A stretch of DNA of 64,000 nucleotides from Triticum aestivum (taxonomy: Eukaryota > Streptophyta > Magnoliopsida > Poales > Poaceae), in NCBI RefSeq assembly GCF_018294505.1, contig NC_057809.1:140218979-140282978 (forward strand), written 5' to 3'. Below, in pieces: positions 24,130-35,648 of the stretch (the stretch's first letter is position 1; each line of letters opens with the position of its first letter). Below the pieces are notes generated by a model. The model had not been told where the DNA came from and searched no databases. It was given only the letters and a program-made list of their open reading frames with translations. A program made the position numbers and the translations under genes.

Positions 24130-27100
24130 TTGAATAGTGGGCAGTACCATGTATTTACCACTAGTTTATGCAAGAGGGACCAAAAGCTTCATAAGAGGGC
24201 TGTCAATGCCGTTGAGCCGGCGATTCCACGTTATTTGAGGTGGTCAGAACAGCCTATTGTGTGGAGCAGGGAAGATCACCCTCCCCGGGTTGATAATCCG
24301 GGTCACTTGGCCTTGGTGGTGGCACCTCAGGTTGGTGGATATAAGTTCACTAAGGTGCTCATGGATGGAGGCAGTAGCATCAACATCCTCTATTACGAGA
24401 CGTTTCGTCAAATGGGGTTGACTGATAAGAGTCTTAAACAATCCAACACTGTTTTTCATGGTGTTGTGCTTGGTAAGTTGGCATACCCAGTTGGTAAGAT
24501 TAAACTGGAAGTAGCCTTTGGGGATGAATATGATTCCAGGGCTGAGAAGTTAACTTTTGAGGTGGTTAAGATCAAAAGCCCATATCATGCTCTGTTTGGA
24601 CGGCTGGCTTATGCCAAGTTTATGGCTCGACCGTGTTATGTATATCTGCAGCTCAAGATGCCGGGTTATAAAGGCACCATCACAGTACATGGAAGCCAGA
24701 AAATAGCCCTGGAATGTGAAGAAGGGGATGCTGCTTACGCTGAGTCTGTCTGTGCGACAGAGGAGTTAAAGTTTTATAAAGATAATGTTGACCCGGCGGA
24801 CATGACGTCTTCGAAGAAGCCAACTATGGAGCATGAGCCGGTGTTGAAATTCAAGTCAGCTGATGACACCAAGATAGTTGATTTTGTGCCTGGCGATTCA
24901 TCCAAACAGTTCATCATCAGTGCCAACTTGGACCCAAAAATAGGTAAGCACGCTCATTGAGTTCATCCGTGAGAACCGGGACATCTTTGCATGGAAGCCT
25001 TGTGACATGCCGGGTGTCCCGAGAGAACTCGCTGAGCACACTCTGAACATTGATCCGAAGTTTAAGCCGGTTAGGCAGTTCCTTCAGCGGTTTAACGAGG
25101 AAAGACGCAAGGCCATTGGAGAAGAGGTGGCCCGGCTCTTAGCGGCCAGGTTCATTATTGAAGTTTTTCACCCAGAATGGTTGGCTAACCCGGTGCTTGT
25201 ACTCAAGAAGAACGACACCTAGCGTATGTGTGTGGATTACACCGATTTGAACAAAGCTTGTCCGGCTGACCCTTTTGCTTTCCCTCGTATTGATCAGATC
25301 AAGATGGCAGTTAAGGACCAGGAGAAGACAGCTTTCATCACTCCGGTTGGAGCCTTCTACTATGTGTCTATGCCTTTTGGACTTAAGAGTGCCCAGGTGA
25401 CTTATCAACGGTGTGTGCAGAATTGCCTTCACAATCAGATTGGGCGTAATGTTCATGCTTATGTGGATGATATAGTGGTGAAGTCCAGAAAAGAGGAAAC
25501 CTTGGTAACAGATCTGAAGGAGACCTTTGATAACCTCCGGGTCTATAAGATGATGCTTAACCCGGCCAAGTGTGTTTTTGGAGTCCCAACTGGTAAACTT
25601 TTGGGTTTTTTGGTGTCTAATAGAGGTATTGAAGCCAACCCGGAGAAAATTAAAGCAATCACATCTCTGGCCAAACCGGTGTGCATCAATGACATTCAAC
25701 GGCTGGCAGGTCGCGTCGCTGCCTTAAGCCGGTTCATAAGCCGGTTAGGGGAGAAGACGATGCCTTTGTATCAAATGATGAAAAAGGCGGATGACTTTGT
25801 CTGGAGTGATGCTTCTAACTCTGCTCTTGAGGATCTGAAGAAACAGCTCACCGAGCCGCCGGTTCTTGCCGCTCCAGTTGAGAAGGAGCCGTTGTTGTTG
25901 TACGTGGTTGCTAACTCACGTGCTGTCAGCGCGACCATTGTTGTAGAGTGCAAGGAGGCTGGCAAGGAACATCCGGTTCAACGGCCGGTTTACTACGTCA
26001 GTGAGGTGCTCATTGAGTCCAAACAGAGATATCCACATTGGCAAAAACTGGTTTACAGGGTGTTCATGGCAAGCCGGAAGCTCAAGCATTACTTTCAGGG
26101 TCACCCAATTACTGTGGTTAGCTCTGCCCCTCTAGGAGACATCATACAGAATAGAGAAGCCACCGGACGAGTCGCCAAGTGGGCCATTAAACTTGGATCT
26201 CATGGTTTAAAATATGTGCCATGCACCGCGATCAAGTCTCAAGCACTAGTTGATTTCATTAATGACTGGACAGAATTGCAGATATTGAAGGAGAAGCCAG
26301 ACAGCACATATTGGATAATTCATTTTGACGGGTCCAAACAATTGGAAGGCTCGGGGGCTGAAGTTGTTTTAACCTCTCCTCGAGGTAACAAATTTTGTTA
26401 TGTGTTGCGATTGATGTTTTCGTGCACTAATAATGCAACTGAATACGAAGCCTTGCTCCATGGTCTTCGGATGGCTAAAGAAATGAGTCTGAGCCGGGTC
26501 CGGTGCCTTGGAGATTCAGATTTGGTGGCCTAACAGGTGTCAGGCAAGTGGGATTCTAAAGATCCTCTCATGGCGGCTTATCGCCGTGAAGTTGACGCTG
26601 TTGCAGGACATTTTAAGGGTTATCAAGTGGAACACATCGACCATAGGAAGAACGAAGCGGCTGATGCCTTAAGCCGGTTGGGATCTCAGCGTAAGCCGGT
26701 GCCACCTAACACCTTTTTAGATGTTTTGCATAACCCGTCTGTTAAGTTACCTACAGAGGAAGATTTGACTATTCCTGACCCGGAGGCACATTTGGTGGCG
26801 GCTCCTCACGTCGACAGTACCATTTTTGGCTTACATGACCCGGGGTGAGTTGCCAGAGGACGAGACCCTGGACCGGCAGATAACCCGGCGGTCCAAGTCA
26901 ATGACGATTTCTGACGGAGAGTTGTACCATCGCAGCGTCACTGGAGCGTTTCAGCGTTGTGTTTCTCCTGAAGAAGGCCAGGAAATACTTCGCGAGATCC
27001 ATGAAGGGGATTGTGGTCATCACGCTGGGTCAAAGTCTCTTGTGGCTAAAGCTTTTCGTCATGGTTTTTATTGGTTAACGGATCACGCTGATGCAGAGGA

Positions 27101-28047
27101 TCTGGTCAGTAGGTGTGATGGATGTCAAAAATTTGCACGACGAGCGCATGTGCTGGCTCAAGAGTTGCAGATGATTCCAATCACTTGGCCGTTTGCAGTC
27201 TGGGGGCTTGACATGGTTGGACCTTTCACATCTTTTAGTGGCAGTTGACAAATTCACAAAATGGGTTGAGGCAGAGCCAGTGAGTAAGTGTGATGCAGCC
27301 ACGGCGGTTCAGTTCATGAAAAAGGTGATTTTTCGCTTTGGTTTTCCACACAACATTATCACTGACAATGGCACTAATTTGTTCCAAGGTGCTATGGAGG
27401 AGTTTTGTCAACGAGAGCATATCCGGCTTGATGTTTCTTCAGTAGCTCACCCTCAATCCAATGGTCAAGCTGAGAGAGCAAATCAGGAAATCTTAGAAGG
27501 TCTCAAGCCCCGGCTTATGGTTCCTTTACAACGGACGCTGGGTTGTTGGGTAGAGGAATTACCCTCGGTGCTGTGGAGTATCAACACCACTCCTAACAGG
27601 TCTACAGGTTATACACCTTTCTTCATGGTTTATGGAGCGGAAGCGGTGCTGCCTAGTGACATCTGTCATGATTCGCCCTGAGTGGCGGCTTACGTTGAAG
27701 CTAACAATGAACAAGCCCGACAGGATGCACTTGACTTGTTAGATGAGGAGAGAGATTTGGCGGCGTCTCGGTCAACAATTTATCAACAGGACCTGTGCCG
27801 TTATCACAGCCGCCGGGTTAAGTCCAGGACTTCTCAAGAAGGTGACCTGGTGCTCCGGCTCATTCAGGATCTGTCAGATGCACACAAACTATCCCCGCCT
27901 TGGGAAGGACCTTTTGTGGTCAGTAAGAATTTAAACAATGGGTCATATTACCTCATTGACGTTCGAGAGCACAAAGACTCACGTAAGTCGGAGGAGGAGA
28001 CCCGCCGGCCGTGGAACATTGCTCAACTTCGGCCATACTACACCTGA
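24130..28047 (+). pseudogene. Tat-type pol (protease, RT, two RNase H, integrase), broken
   Basis: The protease is marked by LMDGGSSINIL (24360-24392). The RT shows MPFGLKSA and YVDDIVVKS (25461-25487). An RT-linked RNase H region follows, then a second RNase H with FDGSKQ at 26326 and NNATEYEALL at 26431. Integrase has an H2C2 zinc finger (26990-27130) and the acidic triad in LDMVGPF, TDNGT and GQAERAN. Lesions: frameshifts near 24950, 26835 and 27233, and stops at 25220, 26531 and 27679. The RT also lacks the segment that normally lies between PRIDQI and KMAVKDQ and carries its first catalytic Asp. It ends at TGA 28045-28047. Confidence 0.92.
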
Positions 28048-28159
28048 GCTACCGGCTCTCGTCATGTACATACTTTGACGTTATATATATTATGATAAGT
28101 AATAAAGCAGGACCTATGCCTTTTTCCTCTCCAAAGATCATATATCCTTACTATTTTCA

Positions 28160-28625
28160 TTATTTAAATGACTATTAAGGAGATGATCATATCTGAATCT
28201 AGTTTAACCTTTTTGGTTCGGCTTATGATCGTATTCGAATCTAGCTGTAAACCTCATGATCACTTGGGGGCTTCCTGTTCAAACATAGGTCGTATTCGAA
28301 CCAAAGAGAACATATCTGTCGTAACCCTCTTGATCGGCTCAAAGCCAAACTCACTAGGGGGCTTCTTGATCATATCCAAATCATAGCTTAACCCCTTTTG
28401 GGTCTGACTTGGATCGTATTCGAATCAGGGTCGTTAAAAACCTCTCAAGGTCATTTGGGGGCTTCCTGTTCAAACATAGGTCGTATTCGAACCAAAGAGA
28501 ACATAGCTGTCGGTACCCTCTTGATCGGCACAACGCCAAAGCCACTGGGGGCTATATGATCGTATTCGAATCTTAGCTTAACCCCTTTGGTATGGTTTAC
28601 TGATTGTATTCGAATCAGAAACCCC
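28160..28625 (+). repeat. Spacer repeats after pol (period about 191 bp)
   Basis: GGGGGCTTCCTGTTCAAACA followed by TAGGTCGTATTCGAACC occurs at 28266 and 28457. A shorter motif, GATCGTATTCGAATC or close variants, recurs at least six times. No protein is encoded. Such arrays between pol and the 3' gene are common in Tat-lineage elements. Confidence 0.85.
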
Positions 28626-29261
28626 CAATTTCCAGTTAAATAGTTAATTTATATTGTTTGAAATCTGCTATTTTGTCTTACTGGTCCTTGTTGTCTCAAA
28701 TTTAAACGATCATCAGTTTTTTACCGGCTTGACTATTTGACAATAAGCCGCCAATGAATGATAGCCATCAGGCATATAGAAGCGTCGACTTCTCAAAAAA
28801 GGACTGGGTCATCAACCTCATCACCCGGGTCATATAAACCGGTGGTCCAGATACAAAGGATGCATGTATGACTGTTATTTATAAACAATTATTTCTGTAT
28901 CTTTTCGTTACTCCAAGGTTGTTTCAACCTTGTTTATTTTCACGTCTGTTTCTGTTTTTTCTACTATGATAAAACCATTGGTCAGGTACCGGGTGTTCTG
29001 ACCCGTTCGGTGCTAAACCGCCAAGCCAGTGTTTTTCCTTTTCTACAGGAACATAGCTGAAATATTATAGATATAACCATAGATGTGACGCATATATTGA
29101 CATCAGGAAGCAAAGAGTCACACACGACATCTTATGCACGATGGCATAGGCAAAATATGCAATTTTTAAACTAACCTATTACAAGGCATTAAGAGCCCAA
29201 AAGGTTACTGTTTCTCTCTCTTAAGACAGGTCCTAAGCTAAAAGCAGGATTGTTCAGATGG
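28626..29261. other. Non-coding spacer of the Tat-type element
   Basis: AT-rich sequence between the 191-bp repeats and the end of the antisense gene. I see no ORF, RNA gene or further repeat here. It should contain the 3' end and polyadenylation signal of the antisense transcript. Confidence 0.5.
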
Positions 29262-32200
29262 TTACGACTCCCCCCTGGCCGGTTCATCTCCCTCCACTGG
29301 TTGAAAGCCGGAATTAGACCAGTCAAAGTCGTTCAGAGCAATGAACTCAGCCTCATCATCAATTAAGCCGTCCAGGTCAATCTCTGGGGCAAATGTATGT
29401 TGGCGAACCAGCGGGATAAGATCCGTCACTTTATAAGAGGGACGCCATCTTATCTCTAAATCAAAACCCAGCTGATATTTATCAACGTTGGTCTCATCTC
29501 CAAGAACGGTGGCTTGAAGTCGAACTCCCCTCACGCAGGCAATGAAGTCATCCTGCTCAAATAGAGTCCCGTCTTCCTTCATAGTGGGGTACCCCTTAGC
29601 CACATCCGCCGGGTCTAGATCTGGCACCCAGGCTCTGGAGCGGCTCAGGGCAGTTAGGGCTCCAGCTCTGGCACATGATCGTTTGACCTCCTGAAACCTG
29701 GCGGGTAAGATTGACAATTTCTTCAAGACATCGCTCAGCCGATTGGGTCCTTGGTTGGCAGGAGAGATAGCCGCAAGTGCTCGTTGAGCGCCAGTATACA
29801 ACTGCTCCACTAAGGTGTAAACCGCCTTCAGTTTGGTCACACTATCTTGGCTTAGATTTTTGCTTCGCGGACCTGCGAATATTTTCTAAACAAGGGGTTA
29901 GTAGGCGGTTTATATCCCGGGTCACAAGAAGGCATAAGTGATTAACACAGATGACTTACCAAAGATGGTGGAGACCATTTGAGACACCCGTTTCTTTAAG
30001 CTGGTGAGTTCCGTGGTAACCTCCTCAAGAGCCGCTTCAGCCTTTTCAGCATGTTGTATCAGCAGCGTCTTTTCTTCGGCCCAGGATTTCTTTTTGGCAA
30101 TCAGGCTGGTTTTCAATTTTTTCGTCTCAGAAAGACTCAATTGGAGTTTAGAGTCAGCAACCTTGATTTCGGCCTCCTGATCAGCCAGCGGGGTCTTTGC
30201 CTCAGTCAATTGGGAGCTTAATTCAGATAGGGTGTTCTACAAAACATACATAGGTGTGTCAAGGCTTAAACTAAAAGTTATAAAGATTCAAGTCTCAAGT
30301 ACTTTGCACTGCAATACCACTTGACACTTGGGGGCTAATGTTTGCCAAAACAATCTTTTATGACTCTTATATGTTTCCAGTCCCAAGTGTTTTACAAAGT
30401 AATAACACTTGGCACTTGGGGGCTAATGCATGACATTCAGAAAGTTTATCAAGATTGAACTGGGTTGCAATAGACTAGTAAAGGACAGTTATGAAGTTAA
30501 GTACCGGTTCATTTTATGATAAATTGAGCCAGTCCTTAGGGACTATAGGTGAAGTTTATGCTACTTTGTGGGAATTAGAGACAAATTATTAACTTATATC
30601 ATAAAATCTACAGATCATTTAGGTTCATCATCTGAAGATTTGGGGGCTGGCAGAGTATAAGTGAACCAGAGAACATACCTCATACTTTAGCTGCAATTGC
30701 TTGACCATCTCAATTTCTGACTCACGGCTGGAATGAACATGACTGAGATAGCCGGAAAGTATATCACTAGCATTCAGATGAGTGTAGTGAGAGATATCAA
30801 AATGCACTTTCTGCCTCTCCAAGGCTTCTTGTTTAGCAGTGTGCCAAGCTAACATAGTGGGAGTCCCCGGTTCAACAAAACAACTACCAGTGATCAGAAC
30901 ATCATGATCAGAAGATGATCACAGGTTAGCTGAACTGGATGGTCTGGCGGTAGAGGGATTAACAATGGTATCATCAGCTGACAGCTCAGGAGGATCCAAT
31001 TGAGTATCAACACCCGGGTCTTCTGGCGCTTCAGTTCGAGGGGGAGAAGTTGGCATGGCCGGTTCAGGTGCAAGAACTGACGGGTCTTCCGCCGGTTTAA
31101 TCACCTTGGCCTTCTTGGACTTGGCTTGACCACTAAGAAAGATTTTATGAGACAGTTATTACAATGATGGAATTTTAAAGATGCAGAGGAAAGATGATTT
31201 TTTCCTTACCCAGGGGCAGTCTTGAAAGCCAGAAATTGAGTCTGCGATGAGTCGCCAGAAGAGCGAGAAACCTCCTGCAAAAGGTAAAATAATGTCAGTA
31301 ATATAAGAGAATAGACTCATTAATGAAAGAAAAAGACGAAGATAAAAGATACCTCATTCTGGCGTTTTTGAGGAGTTTGTTGTACAATGGAAGGCGGTTC
31401 ATCGTCGTTCCGGGCCTCGCGGCGGCTCTCATGTTGCTGCCTTTTCAAAATAAAATGAGGGTACAAATAAGCTAAAGGGTGCGAAAACCTTACTTTCCGG
31501 GTTACCATTCGAAGTTTCTGTCTTGGCAAATGGACTGAGTTAGAGGAAATAGTTACCTCTTCTTCTACGGCCTGACTGGCCCTCGTGTCGTCCTGGCAAT
31601 AGTCAGTGTCAATAAGGTTATTAAAAAACTGGCCAAGGGAGTCAAGGGCTACCTCCGACTCAGAATCATCATCAAGCTTTAATAGGTCCTCAGCGGTGCT
31701 CCTTTTCTTCTTGGACCTCCGGGTCGTCTTCCTGGCGGCTATGGCGGCGGCTCTAGCCTTCTTGGCAGCTTCATGGTCGTACTTGGCTTTCCAAAAGTCA
31801 GATTTGGCCTGTAAACAAATAAACAAGATAAAAGGTCATGCAAGTATTTAAAACTGCTGAGGAAAACACAAAGAGAAAGAGGTCAGGGTTTTTCACCTCT
31901 GGCGCCGGGTTAAGTTTGCAGAAGGGGTTTAACCCGACTTTACTGCAGTCTTCATATTTGCCGTTCACCAGGAGAGTTGACATTGAAACAATATCTTCTT
32001 CAGTTAGTTGAACGGAGCTGTGACGAAGAGAGTCATTTGGGCCTCCACCATATTCATACATCAATTTGGATCGGCGGCTTAGAGGGATGACCCACCACGA
32101 GATCCAACGACGAGTCAAGTCAACTCCGATTAAGCCATTCCCCAATTAGGCATTAATCGTTTTAATTAATGGAATAAGCTTCTTGCGTTCGGCGGCAGTG

Positions 32201-33455
32201 AGCTTGTCATGGAGCGCAAACTTGGAACCTAGACGCTCCGCGCGATAACCCGGCAGTGGTTTTTCATTGGCTGGTGAAGTGCCTTGGCAATAGAACCAGG
32301 TCTGATTCCAGTCTTTGGGATGACTCGGCAAGACTATTAGGGGAAAGACGGCGCCCTGTCGGCGCTGAATTGAGATTCCACCAAGTTCTAGGCTAGGGCC
32401 ATTGGTACATTCATTCTGGCGGTTCAGATAAAAGTACTCTCTGAAGAGTTCTACAGTCGGCTCTTCTTGAAGATACACCTCACAGAGAATTTGGAAATTA
32501 CAGATATTGGATATGGAATTGGGTCCATGATCTTGAGGGTGAAGTTTGAAAAAATGAAGAACATCTCTGAAGAACTTTGAGCCGGGTGGTGAAAAACCCC
32601 GATTCATGTGGTCAGAGAAGACAATGACTTCACCGTCTTTGGGATTGGGCCGTTCCTCGTCCAGATCAGGTGCACGGTAAGACATAACATTTTTCCCTGG
32701 CAAAAATCCTATGGTGAAGAATTCTTTCAAGTTATCTTCGGTGACTGTGGAAGGGACCCAGTTGTAAACAGTCGGTGCCTTTGACGGCATGATGATCAGA
32801 GGACTAACTGAAAGGATAGAAACGTGCCGGTTCAATTCAATGGTGAAATTCAAAGTTAAATGATGGTGGTGCAAATAAGTAATGGCGGCTTAAGTAAGGG
32901 CTAATGTCATATAAGGGAAAAGTAAGCCGGTGTCATAAGCCGCCATGACTAAAGACATTTGAAGGAAACCAGAAACAGAATTGACTAAGTGTTGAGGCAA
33001 ACAAGATTCCTAATTTCTTGATATTTTTCTGGATCAAATGGTCGTTCAAAATGGAAAATATTCTAGACCTAAAAGTCTAGCACAGATGAGTTTGTGAGTT
33101 CTAATGAGGCCTTTTGTACCAGAAGAAGGAATCTACTAGTATCAAGGATGGGCACAAAACAACTACTGCAGGAGTATATGTTCTTTTTGGATCAAGAAGA
33201 AGCTGTAGTGGAAGAACTATGAAGAAACCGAGATGAACTATGAAGAACACGCAAAAAACCTAGAAATCCTAATACGGATCTGAGGAACAGGAAGGTGAAC
33301 ACTTACAACCACGGATCTTCTGCGGAGGTTGCCGCCGTTTCTCTGGACCGATTCAGGTTGATGCAGCGGCCAAGGTCGACGAAGATGAGGTGCTTCTGTG
33401 ACGACGGCGGAGCTCGAGCAGCGGTAGGGTTGCGAGAGGAAGAAGACGAAGAAGG
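29262..33455 (-). pseudogene. Antisense spliced gene of the Tat-type element (Transposase_28-like protein)
   Basis: A multi-exon gene runs opposite to gag-pol. Proposed exons (minus strand): leader ~33455-33307; 32807-31897 with ATG at 32790-32788; 31808-31353; 31274-31210; 31132-30679; 30236-29960; 29872-29262 (stop). Introns of 499, 88, 78, 77, 442 and 87 bp all have GT-AG borders and keep phase. They give about 918 codons, with in-frame stops TAA (32148-32146) and TGA (30921-30919). The N-terminal ~200 residues (LKEFFTIGFLPG, DVLHFFKLHPQDHGPNSI, WNQTWFYCQG) follow the pattern of the 'putative gypsy-type transposon' domain (PF04195). Then come a basic Lys/Arg-rich segment, an acidic Ser/Pro-rich linker and a coiled coil near 30150-29970. 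Function is unknown. Confidence 0.8.
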
Positions 33456-33483
33456 AGAAGAATGAGAAAGACCGGGGTGTGCC

Positions 33484-33491
33484 TATTTATA
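33484..33491 (-). promoter_or_regulatory. TATA box for the antisense gene
   Basis: The minus strand reads CCTTATAAATAGGC, with a consensus TATAAATA. About 30 bp downstream starts a CT-rich leader, then a GC-rich untranslated exon ending at the donor TT|GTAAGT (33307/33306). The promoter lies inside the element, not in the LTR. Confidence 0.7.
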
Positions 33492-33746
33492 AGGGGATAA
33501 GCAAGCAGGCAGGCACGAAAATTGAGGAAGGCCCAAATAATGATTATCCAACTAAATGGATGCCTCGATTTTCAGAATACATTAAAAGATAAAGATCCGT
33601 TGAGGATGACGTCATAGCAGTTTTTCGTGTTTTCAGAAGATGACATCATGGCGGGTTACAGATTTTCTACAAAGAGAGGAAGATGGATTTCGTCTAAGTA
33701 TTGAAGATAGACAAAGAACAAAGTTCAAGTCAACCTAGGGCCTAAT

Positions 33747-34276
33747 GTTGGGGATATAGCTACTAGGTATGACCCGCCCCGGAGGGTCCGGGTCAACCCT
33801 AATGGCGTGTTACAAAAGAAGCCTAGTAAATATTCAAGGTGATAGTTTGTTGAGACTTATAGAAGGCCTAAGCCCAGAGGCGGCTTAAGGCCCAATATTA
33901 TAAACCACCGTATGTAAGGAAAGACTTGTAAAGAAAGACATATAAAATAAGTCACTGAGCCAGACACGTTTATGAGCCGGCCGGGACTCTGTAGGCCGCC
34001 AGGCGTCAACCCATGTATATAAGGGGACGACCCGGCGGCGGCTTAGGACAAGAAACAACAACTCGAAGCCAGGCAAAGCGGATTCACTCCCTGGTCATGG
34101 AAACCTCAGCAATTCCAACACAACTAGACGTAGGCTTTTACCTTCGTCGTAAGGGGCCGAACTAGTATAAACCTCTCGTGTCCTTTGTCCCGATTAACCC
34201 CTTTAAGCTTCCTAGTTGCGATGGCCCTACGACTAAGTCCTTGTGCTAGGACATCTGCCATGACAATTCCACGACA
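33747..34276 (+). repeat. 3' LTR of the Tat-type gypsy element
   Basis: It starts TGTTGGGGATATAGC after AACCTAGGGCCTAA and ends CCACGACA, followed by the CTTCC target duplication. It matches the 5' LTR at about 95%. Confidence 0.93.
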
Positions 34277-34281
34277 CTTCC

Positions 34282-34392
34282 GCTTACGGTCTACAAGGGT
34301 ACGTGGACGATACTCTTCCCTCTCATTGCTATGCATCACCATGATCTTGCGTGTGCGTAGGAATTTTTTTGAAATTACCACGTTCCCTAACA
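34282..34392 (+). repeat. 5' LTR of the Angela-like copia, right part
   Basis: The sequence from GCTTACGGTCTACAAGG to TTCCCTAACA equals the last ~110 bp of the 3' LTR (41217-41326). It completes the LTR interrupted at 21128. Confidence 0.92.
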
Positions 34393-34393
34393 G

Positions 34394-34405
34394 TGGCATC
34401 CGAGC
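34394..34405 (+). other. Primer-binding site of the copia element
   Basis: TGGCATCCGAGC lies two bases after the LTR. It is two changes away from the standard TGGTATCAGAGC complementary to initiator tRNA-Met. The changes fit decay. Confidence 0.75.
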
Positions 34406-35648
34406 TAGGTTTATGCGTAGATGTTATATGCATGAGTAGAACACAAGTGAGTTGTGGGTGATACAAGTCATACTGCTTACCAACATGTCATACTTTGGTT
34501 TGGTGGTATTGTTGGATGAAGCGGCCCGGACCGACATTACGCGTACGCTTACGTGAGACTGGTTCTACCGACGTGCTTTGCACACAGGTGGCTAGCGTGT
34601 GTCAGTTTCTCCAACTTTAGTTGAACTGAGTGTGGCTACGCCCGGTCCTTCAGAAGGTTAAAACATCACTAACTTGACAAACTATCGTTGTGGTTTTGAT
34701 GCGTAGGTAAGAACGGTTCTTGCTCAGCCCATAGCAGCCACGTAAAACTTGCAACAACAAAGTAGAGGACATCTAACTTGTTTTTGCAGGGCATGTTGTG
34801 ATGTGATATGGTCAAGACATGATGCTATATTTTTTTGTATGAGATGATCATGTTTTGTAACCGAGTTATCGGCAACTGGCAGGAGCCATATGGTTGTCGC
34901 TTTATTGTATGCAATGCAATCGGCCTGTAATTGCTTTACTTTGTCACTAAGCGGCAGCGATAGTCATAGAAGCAATAGTTGGCGAGACGACAATGATGCT
35001 ATGATGGAGATCAAGGTGTCACGCCGGTGACAATGGTGATCATGACGGTGCTTCGGAGATGGAGATCACAAGCACAAGATGATGATGGCCATATCATATC
35101 ACTTATATTGATTACATGTGATGCTTATTTTTTATGCATCTTATTTTGCTTAGATCGACGGTAGCATTATAAGATAATCTCTCACTAAATTTCAAGGTAC
35201 AAGTGTTCTCCCTGAGTATGCACCGTTGTGAAAGTTTGTCGTGCTGAGACACCACGTGATGATCGGGTGTGATAAGCTCTACGTTCACGTACAACGGGTG
35301 TAAGCCAGTTTTGCACATGCAGAATACTCGGGTTAAACTTGACGAGCCTAGCATATGCAGATATGGCCTCGGAACACTGGAGACCGAAAGGTCGAGCGTG
35401 AATCATATACAAGATATGATCAACATATTGATGTTCACCATTGAAAACTACTCCATCTCACGTGATGACCGGACATGGTTTAGTTGATATGGATCACGTG
35501 ATCACTTAGATGATTAGAGGGATGTCTATCTAAGTGGGAGTTCTTTAATAATTTGATTAACTGAACCTTAATTTATCATGAACTTAGTACCTGATAGTAT
35601 TTTGCATGTCTATGTTGTTGTAGATAGATAGACCGTGCTGTTGTTCTG
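34406..35648 (+). other. Untranslated leader of the copia element
   Basis: About 1.2 kb with no ORF lies between the primer site and gag, as usual for Angela/BARE-type elements, where it holds packaging and dimerisation signals. Nothing else is recognised. Confidence 0.7.

Larger units (their letters stand above)
21129..34276 (+). mobile_element. Tat-type Ty3/gypsy retrotransposon, 13.1 kb, with antisense gene
   Basis: Borders are TGTTGGGG (21129) and CACGACA (34276). CTTCC is duplicated at 21124-21128 and 34277-34281, and removing the element restores the copia LTR. LTRs are 529 and 530 bp. Layout: LTR, primer site, gag, protease, RT, RNase H, a second RNase H, integrase, a repeat-rich spacer, an antisense spliced gene, LTR. 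The two RNase H domains and the extra 3' gene indicate the Tat lineage. Hand alignment of the LTRs gives about 27 substitutions in some 528 sites (about 5%), so it is not recent. Gag-pol is heavily mutated. Confidence 0.93.

Noticed and set aside
31494..31557. An additional short intron in the antisense gene (39 or 57 bp alternatives).
   Set aside because: Both are shorter than usual plant introns and the frame stays open through the region, so I kept one continuous exon 31808-31353.
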